This document shows positions 36,270 through 48,988 of a stretch of 64,000 nucleotides of DNA, in pieces. Source of the stretch: Taxillus chinensis (lineage: Eukaryota; Streptophyta; Magnoliopsida; Santalales; Loranthaceae); contig CM042090.1 of NCBI GenBank assembly GCA_023512835.1, positions 18,568,356 through 18,632,355 of the forward strand, given 5' to 3'. The stretch's first letter is position 1. Each line of letters begins with the position of its first letter. Under the pieces are notes generated by a model. It had not been told where the DNA came from. It was given only the letters and a program-made list of their open reading frames with translations, and ran no database searches. A program made the translations under genes and the position numbers.

Positions 36270-36810
36270 TTTTGGTTTATGTATTTTATTTTTTATATTT
36301 TGTTGGAGTTTGTATTAAATTTTACGTTAAAAATAATTTTTATTTGGTATGAAAGAGAATATATTTTAAAACGTAAGTGTTTTTTTAAAATCTTTTGTCC
36401 AATAAAAAAAATTAAAACTATAATATTGTAGGTTTATGTAATATTTTAGATGGAAAATAAAAAATAAAAATAAATTATTTGAATCTCTCAAAGAAATTGA
36501 TTTTGGATTTGAAAGTAGAAGACACTATTTGTATGAATTTTATTTATGTATTTTGTTAGAATTTATATTGAATTGCAATTTAAAAAAATTGTAGGTTTAT
36601 GTAATAATTTAGATGGAAAATAAAAAATAAAAATAAATTATTTGAATCTCTCAAAGCAATTGATTTTGGATTTGAAAGTAGATGACACTATTTGTATGAA
36701 TTTTATTTATGTATTTTGTTAGAATTTATATTGAATAGTAATTTAAAAATAATTTGGGTTTGGTAGAAGAAAGAATATATATTTAAAATGGTATATGTTT
36801 TTTAAAATAT
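36270..36810. repeat. tandem repeat, ~163-bp unit, two near-identical copies plus a diverged one
   Basis: Copy 1 (36425-36587) and copy 2 (36588 to about 36745) both begin ATTGTAGGTTTATGTAAT and share CTCTCAAAG-AATTGATTTTGG and GACACTATTTGTATGAATTT with only a few differences. A third, diverged copy precedes them (about 36270-36420), recognisable by TTTATGTATTTT and TTAAAAATAATTT blocks that recur after copy 2 (36690-36810). AT-rich and non-coding. Confidence 0.88.
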
Positions 36811-37620
36811 GGTTCAAAAAATATTTTTCAAACATTCAGTTAAAAAAGTAAAATATTTATATTTTTTTATATAATTGAATTTATATTTAAAAATAAAGTT
36901 AATTATAAATAATTTTAAAAATAATTATGGAATTCATGATTTTTAAAAATAATTTTAAAATTTATATTATTATTAAATTAAAATGAGCTCATACTAAGTT
37001 TATAGTTTTTTAAAACGTTAGGTGAAAATTTGTGTATTAAATAGAGACTTAAAAATTGTTTTTGAAATATTTATGAGATGTATCTATTTTAAAAATTAAT
37101 TTTTAATATGTTTAGTTTGATAAGTTTATTTTTGAAAATAAAATTATTTTTAAAAATTATGAATTTAAATAAATTTATAAATGTATATAAATAATTTTAA
37201 ATTATTTAAAATAATTTTTTAAACTAATTATATTTTTAAAAATAATATCATTACAAGTATCTCTTTTAAATTTATATGAGCAACAATGTTTAAGAGTAAT
37301 CACATCCCAAACTTATCCCAACTTTGTCAATCCTCCGCGCCCCATGTTGCATAGCTAATTTGCCGCGAGCATAAAAAAATCCCCATATGCAACCAAAACA
37401 AAATAGCAAAAACAAAAACAAAACATCACGAACAGAACGAAAGCAGCAGTCTACTCCCCAGGCTCTTTGAAGTAGTCAAACTCTCCCGACACTGCTGTGA
37501 CAGACACTTTCCCATGATGATTTCGTAAATCTCATCTTCCTTAAAATTAATCCCGCGTCTCCCGGTTTCGTTTCTCTGATGTCATTTTAATTACTTTTTA
37601 CCCAAATTTTGTATTATATA
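36810..37620. other. AT-rich DNA and presumed promoter of the 37.8 kb gene
   Basis: 36810-37270 is very AT-rich. 37290-37620 is of normal composition and presumably holds the promoter and leader of the small gene starting at 37768. Confidence 0.4.
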
Positions 37621-37767
37621 AATGATGGTTGTCAGTTGTGACACATACTTCAAACGAAACCCACATAGCACCACTCCCCAGATCCCCCACCTATCTCTCT
37701 CTGTTTTTGTTAATTTTGTTTTGGGTTGCTAATTTGGTCTCTGTGGTTGTCGTATGTATTAACAAAA

Positions 37768-38196
37768 ATGACAGGCAAGGCAAGCAAGAGCAAGTGGATG
37801 AGGGCAGTGGCGACGCCGGTGAGAGTGCTTGGGAAAGCCAAAGACCTATACGTACGCAGCCTGACCAGGTGCAGCACCACCACCACCCGGGTCACCAAAG
37901 GCGGCGGCGGTCCAGCTGCCGGAGCCATACGCGACCTGCCGCGGAGCCTCAGCGTGGCAGCCCACGGATCCAGCCGCGACATTGATGATTTCAAGGAGCT
38001 GGTCCGAGCCGCCTCTGCTAAAACCCTGCAGGGCGGCGGCGGCGGCGGCAACATCCACCGTCAAATTGATGAGCCGATTGGCAACGGTGGTTCGGTGCTG
38101 GATACATACCAAAATCCGAGAAAAACGTACGGCAAAAGCTTCAGCAATATTGAGATGGGCAGGATCGATGAGGACGAGCCGAGCGCTGAGTTTTAG
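37768..38196 (+). CDS. small basic conserved plant protein, 142 aa, function unknown
   Basis: An intronless frame from the ATG at 37768. The N-terminus MTGKASKSKWMRAVATPVRV is strongly basic and followed by LGKAKDLYVRSLTRC. A central LPRSLSV block, DIDDFKELVRAASAKTL, and an acidic terminal motif MGRIDEDEPSAEF complete it. Poly-Gly runs (GGGG and GGGGGG) are encoded by GGC repeats. The pattern of basic N-terminus, LPRS-S-SV, DFxELxRAAS and a terminal GRIDEDxP motif fits a plant-specific family of about 130-160 residues that I recall from Arabidopsis but whose function I cannot state. The in-frame frame opens upstream without an ATG, so this start is the natural one. Confidence 0.8.
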   Translation: MTGKASKSKWMRAVATPVRVLGKAKDLYVRSLTRCSTTTTRVTKGGGGPAAGAIRDLPRSLSVAAHGSSRDIDDFKELVRAASAKTLQGGGGGGNIHRQIDEPIGNGGSVLDTYQNPRKTYGKSFSNIEMGRIDEDEPSAEF

Positions 38197-38209
38197 CTAG
38201 GACGAGAGC

Positions 38210-40783
38210 AGTGCTGTCCGTGACGAGGAGGTGGTGAACAAGAACAGGGACAGTTTAGACTTTAGTGTATGTATCCTCGAAGCTACGCGATGACTGAACG
38301 AAGAGCTTTTATTTGATTATATATATACACATATGTGTGTGTGTAATTAATTAATTTTAATTTTGGGTGACGCCCGGTTTTTCATTGGTTTTGAGGAAGT
38401 TGTTCTATGGGACTCAAATATGGGAGTTCAGATCCTTAATAATATGGTGCAATACAAAATTAGATTGTTTTGATATTTTTTTAAAAATTTATATCAAATA
38501 ATATAATTTTAATATAAAAAATATTAAAATTATACAGTTTTAAGAAATTGCGCACTAATTATAATTATATAGGATACTAATTTCAAATATGATAACGCTA
38601 GCATGGAGGATGAATCTGATTGACGTCCGTATCGTATTTTCCAATCGGATGCAATGGGTCGAGTGGTAATTATTTGAACCTGCCGTGACGGAAACGTTTC
38701 GTCGGTTGTCGTGCTTTCTTTCTCATAGGTTTTGACTTAAAAGGCCTGCCTGCTCTCACGTATATATCTATATTTCAACTCTTTAATGATTTGAAACAGT
38801 AAGCGATTATGTGAGAAATAATAATTTATTATATTATAGGCGACGAGTTTTGTTTGTTAATATAAAAAAATATGATGTCTTTTTTTTTTTCAAAATAAAA
38901 TTATATATTTGACTCCTTTGCGCTAATTTACCCGCATTTGGATTTAAATGTGAATGATTATTCAAACTGCAACTTAAATAAACTTGTTTGATTCATTATT
39001 GTTTTTGAATTTATCACTTTTGTTATTTTTTTAATCCAAACTCATGACCATGTTATCATTATTTTTTTTATTTTATTGTTTTAAAACTCATGACTTATAT
39101 AGCAGCGACTAATTTAAAAATTTATTATTTTGTCTTCGCTGATCTAATATGCAACATATTATTAAAATTACACATCGCGCAATTCTAATGATATGTAGTA
39201 GTATTATTGTTTATTGTTTTTCTCTTTCATTTTCCCCTTACATTTTTTAAAGTTTTAAATTAAAATTAGGTGTCAACTATAAATTTATCAAAAATTATGA
39301 TTTAACTTATAAAACAAAAAAAAAAGTACCGTTTTTTTACAATCTTAAATTTAAATAAGAAATAAAGTTTCAACTTTAATAAACTAAAATGCCATCAAAT
39401 TAAAATAAATAAAGAAAACACATGCAAAATTACTTTAATTTGTAAACTAATTTTTTTTACTTAAGGTTTTCAGTAGCAGTCAATTCTTTTTTTTAAATAT
39501 TTTATTTGTTTTAAATTTCCAAATTTTGATGTAATAACAACGACTTCTCTTATAATTTTTACAATTGGTGTGAATCAAATTTTAGAGAGAGAGAGAGAGA
39601 GAGTCTTGAAGCCAGAGTGGGTGACGACGTGGCTGATTTTGAAGCTAAGCTCGAACAACGCGTTGGAGGCTCAGAGTTCATATATATGTGTGATTTTAAA
39701 TAGATGCATCCACTTTTTGTTTTGGTTTTTGGTAGATATAGATAAAAGGACTATCAATATGTTTCAGTTTTTTTGCACGAATAAAACCATGATATTCATT
39801 ATCTGCCTAGTATGATATCCAAAAGATAAAACTATATTAATTAATTATAAATATATATCTACCACATATAATTCTGGGACTTTTGGAAGAAGGATGTAAT
39901 CCATTTTATCTTCAGCTCCCCAATTCTACTACATTTGTTTGGTTTCAGAGAATCAAAATTGCATTGTGTGGGCCGGTTTCAAACTATTGGCAGCAGCTAA
40001 TAGTCCGAGACGCAATTAAACATGTATATATGATCAGCCAACATGTCAACACTTTCACAATTAATCTTTTTTATTTGAAACGTTAATGGATTAAATTTAA
40101 ATGGAGTTGAACCTATTGGAGAACCATAATATAATCCTTGTTATTAAAATCTATGTTAACATAAGTCCAACCGACCACTTCACTTGGACCGAAAACTAAA
40201 TTTTGGTTTTTAGGTTTTGGTTTTTATTGTGTTTGTATATATTGTATTTGAAGACAAAAGTTTATTCATACCGGGATCCCCATTTCAACATCATTTTATT
40301 GCTTATTGCGGGCATATTATATAGGAAGAAAATGCCGTGTGCCAAACAACACATCCTTTCCTTGACATGTATGGTGATTAGCAGTACCTGGAAGAATATA
40401 TGGTATGTGCGTAGGCACTGACAGTACCTGCTTATTCTTAAAGGTTCCTAATTCCTATCCTATCACAGAAGGTGGTCTACCCTCCTAATAGCCGGTTTGG
40501 TTTTTGCCCACTCACAGAGAATGTCGGTCTTAATTCCTTACGGTTCCATAATCATTCATAGGTTGCTGAATTGGTAAAGCAATTTTGATTATTTATTTAT
40601 TCAGTGAAAACTTTCAACATATGATGATAGGGAGCCTCGCCTCTATTACATGATGGTTAAGTGGGCGAATGAATGGAGAGCTGGCACTGGTTGAATATTT
40701 CTTTTGTTGAAGAGTTGAAACAATCGACATGCATTTATTTTGGTTTGTTGCAATTTGAATTAGTCAGTATAAATAAAAAAATA

Positions 40784-40821
<38 letters not shown>

Positions 40822-40950
40822 AGAGATTGAAAATTTGGCGTCACCAGTTTTGCTTTAATTGCTTATCCTTATCAAGATTCAAGAAGCCGGATGGATGTTA
40901 TGCTGGTTTTGTTGTGATAGCTCGCCGTTAACTAAGCTCCTCTCAATGGA
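38210..40950. other. gene-free intergenic DNA with two GA microsatellites
   Basis: AT-rich. (GA)n runs lie at about 39584-39603 and 40786-40817. Small frames at 39570-39815, 39883-40086 and 40203-40421 have no recognisable product. Confidence 0.5.
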
Positions 40951-40967
40951 AGGGTTTTGCTAGACAG

Positions 40968-41427
40968 TGGGGGTGTAAAGTGGGCCGGCCCCAGCCCACA
41001 ACGGATCAGGCCAAAACATGAAAGCCCATTTAATCTTGCGTTTTAAAGTCAATGCTCGGCCAATAGGAATCTGCTCCGCTGGAGCTCGTGAATTGACTTG
41101 TATTTTATTTATTTATTTTATTTTTTAAAAATTTAAAATTAATTAATATAATTAAATATAACTAATATTATTTTAATTTTATTTTATAATTATTCATATA
41201 TGAAATCTAATTACTTAATTAAAGTCATATAATGTAATATATGCATTAAATTTTAATATATTTAGGTATAAAAAATAAAAAGCCCGTAGACCGGCCTGCA
41301 GCCTGCTCAGCTCGAGCCTAAACGGGTTAGCCCGTATAGTCCAGTATTTTAAATGGATTGAGCCTTGATCAGTCCGGCTCATTCCAAGACCGCAAGCCCG
41401 CAGGCTTGAGCTCATTTTACACCCTTA
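40968..41427. mobile_element. hAT-type MITE, 460 bp, with 8-bp target site duplication
   Basis: The left end TGGGGGTGTAAAGTGGGCC and the right end, read inverted, TAAGGGTGTAAAATGAGCTC form imperfect terminal inverted repeats with a common GGGTGTAAA core. The element is flanked by a perfect 8-bp direct repeat CTAGACAG (40960-40967 and 41428-41435), the duplication length typical of hAT transposons. Both ends are GC-rich (GGCCGG, GCCCG, CGGGCT motifs) around an AT-rich centre. No transposase is encoded, so it is non-autonomous. Confidence 0.9.
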
Positions 41428-41435
41428 CTAGACAG

Positions 41436-42500
41436 AGGTGGTTAATCAAACTCTTATGATAGTTATTTTGGTTTAATAAAAGTTAATTATTTATTAAATT
41501 AAATGATTGTTTTTCAAAATGATAGGTAAAAATAAATTTTTATCACTCCGAAATAATTTTAAATTAATCAAATTTATTATTTTTAAAAGTAATATTATTT
41601 TTAAAAATAATATCACAATATCAAACGGGTACTATTTATTTATGTTAAATTTCTCGTGAGCAACTGTCACTATTTGAGGCTGTTTATGGGCCCCCGGGGT
41701 TCCTTGAGCCGAAGAACCCTAGATAGATTTTTCTTGTTTTCTTTTGGATTAAAGTTTGGATTTTGGAGATTTCATTTTGATTGCAAAAGAGGGAAGAATT
41801 TCAAATTATTGTGACATACTAATCCTATGCTCTTTTCTATGTAAATTAGGTTAATTTAATCATCTTAAAGTATCTCAAATAACTTATCTATATTAATAGC
41901 TAAAGCAATATTTAACTAAAAATTTACTCTAATATATTAGCTATTATATTAGTTAAATTTAGTTATATCTATATTTTTATCTAAATATACCTAATAGCTG
42001 TGTTAGATCAAATATATTTTTTTCTAAAATATCTAATTTATCCCCTAAATTTATATCCTTTTGCTAATGCACAGAGTAAGTAGAGATTCAATTTAAGTTA
42101 AAATATGCTGCTAAATATCTTATTAGCTAAATATATATATATAGTTAATTAAATTTAACTAATAATATTAGATGTGCTCTTAGCAAACTAAAATTGCATT
42201 TTAAAGATTAATTAAGACCTTTACCCAAACAATCTTAACAAAGCAGCCAATACATATCTTACAGATGTAGAACATTCGAGAGCAACCAAAGACCATAGAC
42301 ATAACTGTTTTTGTTTGTGTAATTGTATTTAATTTTTAATATGATCAAACGAATATAGATATTGTATTATGACGAGTAAATTATTTTTATAAAAATAAAT
42401 TCAATGCATATTAGTAAATTAACAAAGATAAGTTGGGCTAAAACGGGGCGATTTACATCCTAATCTCATAATATTTTACAACCTTTAGAAGGTTTGGACA
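41436..42500. other. AT-rich DNA between the MITE and the LCAT gene
   Basis: 41860-42190 contains repeated TAGCTAAATAT/TTAGTTAAATTTA motifs and may be an AT-rich MITE, but its ends were not resolved. The region downstream of about 42430 is probably the LCAT 3' UTR. Confidence 0.4.
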
Positions 42501-42523
42501 ACGTTGTGTAGTGTTGTTTCCTA

Positions 42524-43942
42524 CTACTCGGAACAGGCACCGAAGCTTCTTTGTTGGGAAGAATGAATCTCCCTAATCTGCGCCATGATCTCATTAAGCG
42601 CCTGCTCGTCGCTAAGAATGCCGATATGAGAAACCCCTGCAACTCTCCTCATCCTCACTGTCTGATTCTTCTCCTCCGCCCACATCTTTTCCAGCGCCGC
42701 CAAGCTCACCGCGTTCACCGTCCCATCCCCGTCCCCGTAAACCACGTCGGGTCGCCCCTCCAACCCCTCCGCCGTCCCATACACCAGCGTCTCCGGCGTT
42801 TCCACGCCGCCTCCGATCACGCACGTCACCGGAACTCCCGGCGGGACCGCCCCCGCCTCGACCAGAGGCAAAACCCGCTCCTCGTAAGGCCCCACGCCCT
42901 CCGGATATCCGATGTCACGGAGGAACGCCGCAATGTCGCGGGCCGTGTAGTTGGAGCCTGGAGTGACGACGAGGGGTCTGCGAGGGTCGAACGCTCTCGG
43001 GGACGGCATCATCCAGAGGTTGCTCTCGGAGCTCCTCTGCTCGTCCCTGACCAGAAGTGGGTCCACCAGAGGCACGCCCAGGGCGTTGCCGGAGGCAAAG
43101 GTGAGCATCTCTTCCACCGTGCCGCCCCACGGCGCCGAGAGGGCCACCAGGTGTTCGACGAAATGCTTACGCCAGGAGACCGGGTTTCGGTTGAGGAGGT
43201 GGAGGGCGAAGAGGCCTCCGAGGCTGTGCGAGAGGAGGATCACTCGCTTCCCGCCATTTAATCCGCTGGCTTTCTCTATCAAACCCCTCAGATTCTGGAG
43301 ATACTCGGACCCGACCCTGCTCGGGTGGCCGTCTGCCGCCAACCCATACCGGAAATCGTACGGAGCTCCAAACAGCGTCTCGCCCTCCACGTAGCCCATC
43401 GCCTCTAACGACCTCACCAGAGACGCCATGTACTCGGTGATGTGCCTGAATTGAAAATTTGAACTAGTTTACTTTTATTAATCATAAGAGTGGGTAGAGA
43501 CTGGAGAAATTGGAGCGTAGAGGGGTTCGATTTTGTTGGGTACTTACCTGAGATTGGGGTCGAGGTAGAGAAGCGAGTTGAGGGACCCAAACTGGGAGAC
43601 TCTGGTTTCGACGCCGGCGGTGTTGCAGTAGTCGTCGGCGGCGGGGTCGTAGTGGAGGGTCATGCGGTGGGCGAAGCAGGCGGTGAAGGGGGCCACGAGG
43701 ACGGAAGGGTCGAACCAGAGGCGGAACCATCCATCCTTGTCCTTGAGCGGAGGGTACCACCGGCCGCAGAGCGGGGACGACGGACGGTAGGCGGAGGTCA
43801 GGCGGGCTTCCAGCTGGCTGCCGCCGCTGCCCGGTATCAGGATAAGAGGGTGGAGCGTGGCGCTTGCCGGGCACGTGTAAACCATTGCGACCATCAGTGG
43901 TACCAGCAGTAGCAGTGCCAGCTGGAATCGCAGACCCGTCAT
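42524..43942 (-). CDS. lecithin-cholesterol acyltransferase-like 1 (LCAT family lipase/acyltransferase)
   Basis: Two coding exons on the minus strand, 43942-43548 and 43445-42524, joined by a 102-base GT-AG intron in frame, giving 438 residues, close to plant LCAT-like 1. A hydrophobic signal peptide or anchor covers about residues 5-28 (LRFQLALLLLVPLMVAMVYT). The N-terminal LILIPGSGGSQLEAR motif is typical. The alpha/beta-hydrolase nucleophile elbow is SHSLGG (Ser about residue 206), with GAPYDFRYG upstream. The acid is likely the Asp in GDGDGTVN (about 372) and the base the His in GVSHIGIL (about 405), so the triad appears intact. It probably acts on phospholipid or sterol acyl groups in the secretory pathway or outside the cell; the acceptor is not predictable here. 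Confidence 0.95.
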
Positions 43943-43949
43943 TGGTTCT

Positions 43950-45560
43950 CCTCTCGCCTTATCGCCGCTGCTGGAGAAGGAGATTTGTGGGATTGCATGT
44001 GTTATTGGGTTTCGATGGCCTTGCGCTTGCGTGTGGCGGAAATTGTTCCACGTGTTTTGTTTTCAAACCTATGATTTTCTATAACACATTCTTTATTTTC
44101 ATCTTTATATTTAAAATATATAATATAACTACTTTTTATTTATAAAATTTAATTATTTCTTCTATATTAAATTTCTCCGGATCATATAGTTTTAGAGTGG
44201 AGGTTCCAAATGATAAATTTACATGGAAGAAAAAAGGATCTAAAATCAAGCTTTAGATTCAACTACAGTATTTTTTTTCCCATTATATTATACAATGCAC
44301 AAAATGAAATCATTTAGTGGTGACACCAGTTAACCAAAAAAACAGCGTAAGGAAGTAATATTGAGGCCGTCATTGATGTAACTTCCAAAAAAACATCCAT
44401 AATATCTATTTTAATAACATCATTTTCAACATGTTAGTCCATTGGAGATTCTCATTTTAGTGAAAATATTTAAATAGCTTACAATATTCACTAGAAAAAC
44501 AACAAAAAATTATAAAATGATAAAACCCTAACTATGCATAAATATTAAATTAAGTTAATGAAAATTTACACATACCTAGTCAAGAAAAAAAATTATTGCG
44601 AGGAACCCCTAAAAAATAAAATCAATTACTTTTATAGAAGAATGATAATCAACATTTTAAACCTTTACTCTCTAAATCTCAATTTAAATACACCACAACC
44701 ATCATCCATTGCATTTACATTCTAAAACCCATGTAATTAAGTTCTACATTCATTGGACAGAGCAAATTCATAAATCAAAATATTCATCGATAAAGCCTCT
44801 TATAATGCAATACCTCGCATTATAACAATAACACGTAGGTGGAACCGATGAACTGTGATAGCCAAAACTCAGAAAACTATAAACATAGTGAATTATTGAT
44901 TACCCAAGTCTAAGATGATGTTAGGGAGGGCAATTTTTTGTTTATTAGCTGTGTTTATACACACGTTTCAACCAAATGTCATTAAACAAAAACATACTTT
45001 GTCAAACACCTTCCAAGGGCCCTCATGAATATGATTATCATAGTGTCTAATAATCAAAAAGCAAGCACTAAAATTGCCATACTCACTTGAGGGAAGGTAG
45101 AACTCAGTAAAGGCCGCAATGGCATCACTGGGCATCCCCAAGCATCTACTTGCGTCTGAAACATTAAATACCCACAAACAAATGAACATTAAGAGAGCCA
45201 AAAGAAGCAATAGAAGGCGTTAATAATTCTAAAGAGAGCAAACATAGATTACCCCAAAATAGAATCTGGATTTGATGGTGATCAAGTCCAGTTTACTACC
45301 GTGGTGATCTGAGCAATTTCAATACTAAGTCGATATTTAAAAAAATACTGTTACATTAAATACTTACATGGTATGTATTGTTAGTAAAATTTTACGGTGA
45401 TTTAATGTTTAATTTTTATGTAAATTTAATTAGAAAATTTTAAATTAAAATAAATTAATTTTTATTTAAAATTTTTTTTAACTAAATTTAAGTAAAAAGA
45501 ATATGATACATAGAATATTTAATTTAATAATTAATTTTTAAAATAAATATTAATTTAATA
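43950..45560. other. intergenic DNA upstream of LCAT, no gene
   Basis: Immediately right of 43942 lies the LCAT promoter. The remainder is AT-rich with no accepted frame. Confidence 0.45.
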
Positions 45561-45566
45561 TTAAAA

Positions 45567-45937
45567 TGAGCAGGGTTAGAATAGGGGTTTCAATAGTGCT
45601 AGGTTTCTAGGGAGCCGAGCGGGATAGCCTGGTGTGCTCCAGGCCTGGAGATCTGTTGGGAGCCTGCCAGGATGTCCCCACACCACGAGGTAAACCTCGT
45701 GAGCAATTGGGAAGTCATAGTGAGGAGAAAAATAAGGGGGAAAGGCCATTATGGGTATTTTCTGTTGATAGTAAACTCTTTTGGCGGTGTCCCTTGTGTG
45801 CTGCTGCCATCTCCCATCATCATCCTTGGGAAGAATGTGTCTCTGATGCATTCGATATTTCTAGTCAACAATACAAGTGGATCACATAAACAGAGGTTAG
45901 AGAAAAATTTGGGGCGATTAATCTGATTTCCTAACAC
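45567..45937 (-). mobile_element. possible solo-LTR remnant
   Basis: Read on the minus strand this stretch begins TGTTAGGAAATCAG, a frequent start of plant copia-type LTRs, and is of moderate GC in AT-rich surroundings. The plus-strand reading correspondingly starts TGAGCAGG and ends CCTAACA. No matching flanking duplication is visible, so the assignment is tentative. The open frames here (45576-45851 minus, 45632-45926 plus) match no protein family. Confidence 0.3.
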
Positions 45938-46255
45938 AGCTTTAATGTTAGTGTCCGACAGCAAAATGTATAATACAACTGTGTTTGGGCACCCGCACAG
46001 GGCAACAAACAATTACAGTAACGAAATCATGGTTCTCAGTGGTTGGATTTACGGGAAAAAAAAAATACTAAACAGACCATGGCATTAATACTAATAATCT
46101 CATTATAATAGGCCTACGCATTCACCAAGTTTTCTTGTGTAAAATTTTCAAAACGCGTCATCACCTGAAAATTAAATTTAACAGACAAGTTTAAACAAAG
46201 TGCCAGTTTCCATGTTGTAGACCAACCTGGAGACAAAATTACCATCAACTTCCTC

Positions 46256-46472
46256 CTACTGGTACGAGGAAGACAACGTAGGTAGGTCTGCTGTTGGGGA
46301 ATGGCCGCGAAGCACATCATCCCCGCCAACCAGACCGGGATCACCCGGATTATGCATTTCACTTCTTCCACCTTTTGGAGGCTGCTGAGGCGGCGCGGCG
46401 ATCCGTCTGGGTTGATGACCAGTTCGTCGTCCTAGGTTCTGATTGCCGATTTGTCCCCGATTCTGTAAATTT
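46256..46472 (-). pseudogene. NPF (NRT1/PTR) transporter pseudogene fragment
   Basis: Minus-strand reading gives GDKSAIRT, a TAG stop, DDELVINPDGSPRRLSSLQK, then VEEVKCIIRVIPVWLAGMM and CFAAIPQQQTY. This matches the central part of plant nitrate/peptide transporters (FLDKAA, NPDGS, VEEVKCLIRVIPIW, QQ-TY). Coding similarity ends after QQQTY. Only about 70 residues of a ~570-residue protein remain, with an in-frame stop, so it is a dead fragment. Confidence 0.85.
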
Positions 46473-46639
46473 GGTTCATTGAAATTGAAATTCACAGCTT
46501 GGTTTCGGTCCTGTCCTATCCGACGGTGAGTGGTGAGGTAATTAATTATGTGACTGAGCAAAATCTTAGTGAGTCCATCGATGAGTAATATATAACCTGA
46601 ATTGGTTTTTGGTGTGTGCAATCCTAGAGTTGATGGAGC

Positions 46640-46880
46640 AATTGGGAATGTGGTTATAGAGGGAGGGGACCGGCGAGCGGCGGCCCATCGGCGGCGGTGG
46701 AAGATTTTGGGAGGGAGGGAGGGAGGCTAATAAAACATTTTTAGATATAAAACGATGACCGTCGTATTATACTCTTTTCACGTCTTACATCCTTTTTTAA
46801 TAGAGTTTTAATGATACTTTGTTAAATAATAAATAGAAGACCATACTTTGAGTTTATAAGTTTTTTTAACAACTACCCTC
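46640..46880. mobile_element. CGTCGT-bearing repeat DNA beside the NPF fragment
   Basis: Contains a GGGA-repeat (GGGAGGGAGGGAGG near 46710-46728) and then ACGATGACCGTCGTATTATAC, resembling the DNA at 31341-31360. It may belong to one transposon family. No ends were found. Confidence 0.25.
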
Positions 46881-48800
46881 ACTTCTACCCTCCTCTCCTC
46901 TCACTTTTTGGCGGTGACCTCACATGCCATCTCCCGCATCCATTCCATTCCTTTCCTCTCTCCATATCTATCCTATCGCAATCACCATATCAGTCCATGA
47001 GTAAATATAAACTGTATTGGTTTAAAATTTTCCAAATCACAAAAAACCATTGGGCTTGCAAGTCCATAATTACACAGAAAAATGAAAGTAAACATTACGG
47101 CTAGAGGAGCAAAATATACATACATCTTCAATCGGACCAAAAACGATCGAGCAACAAGAAACTGTTTCAAATTTAATTAATTATTTATAGTAATAGGAAA
47201 TTTGCTGAGAAAAATTTAAAACGGTAATGTAAATGTATTGTAAGTCATTCTATGATAATTTACTAAAACACAACGAGTACAATGTGATTTCTCAACAAAT
47301 TCATTTCATTTATTTAATCATTGTTTTTTTTTTAATTTCTTTGAAACCCTTATTAGATTAGCCAGCCATTGCCCCGAATGTAAGGATGAACTTCCATAAA
47401 TTATCTGTCAAAGTAACCATGAAGCGTGCAAAAAAGCATAATAGCAATGCTTCAAATGCATTAATTCGTTTGAGGCGCCAACATTTAATATTTCTCATTT
47501 GTCGTTTATAGGCAAGTTACGGTTCAATACTTCAATTACACTTTACGTTAAAACGGTGAATATAGCAGGACTTGAATTTTGTGTTTTTGCGTTGGTGGTG
47601 TTGTTTTACGTTTTTACTTTTTCTTCTTCTTCTTCTTCTTCTTCTTTTTCTAGAGATCAGCTAGATCACGGTTGTGTTGATCCCATAAAGGAAATGTATT
47701 TTGTTTTTTTAAGGTCAAATTAAACGAATATTCGTTTTGTTTGAGACCATATTTGGTTTCACGCGTAAACATGCAAAAAGGTTGATTGGACCTTTGATCA
47801 AAAATATTCGTTTCGTTTGAAATTGTCCGAAGTGAATGGATTCAACTTTACCATTTCGATCCCACGATATATGCCGAGTATGATTGGACCTTTGCAATCA
47901 TTCGAGACCATTAATCCATTACATTACATTAAATTCTCATTTGTCACTTCTACCTACGTTCGAGGATGGGATTGATCGGGCCATCGTTTGTTTTTTTTTT
48001 AAATGCTGGTTCTTTATCTATTTCATGAGTTTAGATTCTCTGAATCTATATTAAAATTATATAATTTTTTTTAAAAAAAATACATACTAATACAATGTGA
48101 TTTTTAAGTAAAAAATAATGCAATTAAAATTATTAAAATACATACTCACCGTGCGAATATGGCCTCAAATTTCCTAAAGTAGTTACGGCCTTAATTAGGG
48201 TTTGGTCACTAAAGTAATAATTTTAAAGCATGCATATTCAAAAGTTTTTATAATCAGTCGAACGAGTCAACGAGAGAGTGAGTGAGTGACAACTGACAAA
48301 TACAAAAAGGCTTTGAAACAAATATTTGAAATTTAATGAAGAAAATCACGCATAGAAATATAATTTTATAGAAACATAATTTTGCCGAACGAAAAAAGAA
48401 AAGAGAAAAAAGAAAAGTATTGAATTAATAACATAAAAACTTGAGATTACGGTGTCTGGAGATATGACTGCATGCACGTGTACTCCGCTGTCACCGAGGC
48501 CTCGCTCACCGCCTATAGCCAGTTTCCGTACGGAAAGGGAAATTGCTTAAAATTTGTACTATACCAACTTGTTATATTTTCTTTTTAAATATTTTCAAAA
48601 TAATTTAAGTTTCTTTTCAAATATATAATGAAACTTTAGGCAGGAATTTTTTTTAAAATTCAAAAATATTTTCCATAATATTGATATGTATCAAACAATT
48701 ATTATTGAAAGTAATTTTATAATGTAGATTAATGTTGTAATTTTGTAGGGTCAGTCAGTGGGTGAATTGAATTGGAGAGGGTTTTACATCTTGTCTTCAC
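46880..48800. other. intergenic DNA left of the PUB gene
   Basis: No gene. Holds a (TTC)n tract (about 47622-47646) and AT-rich stretches. 48480-48540 is of higher GC but short. Confidence 0.45.
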
Positions 48801-48983
48801 TTTTTTGATCAGATTAGAGAGTTGAGAGTCCGAGGCTGCTGATTTCCATATTGTCTGCGCTCTCGCTTAAAAGAGTAGATATTAGCGAAAAGATAACAAG
48901 TTGGTGATGGCTCCGATGACGACGACGACACGTTTGACCGGAGAAAGAGGGATGAGATAAAGCAGAGAAAAAGACGTCTCTCT

Positions 48984-48988
<5 letters not shown>

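Noticed and set aside
42551..43912. plus-strand frames of 140-236 residues
   Set aside because: Antisense to the LCAT-like gene, whose exons have an intact catalytic triad and proper splice sites.
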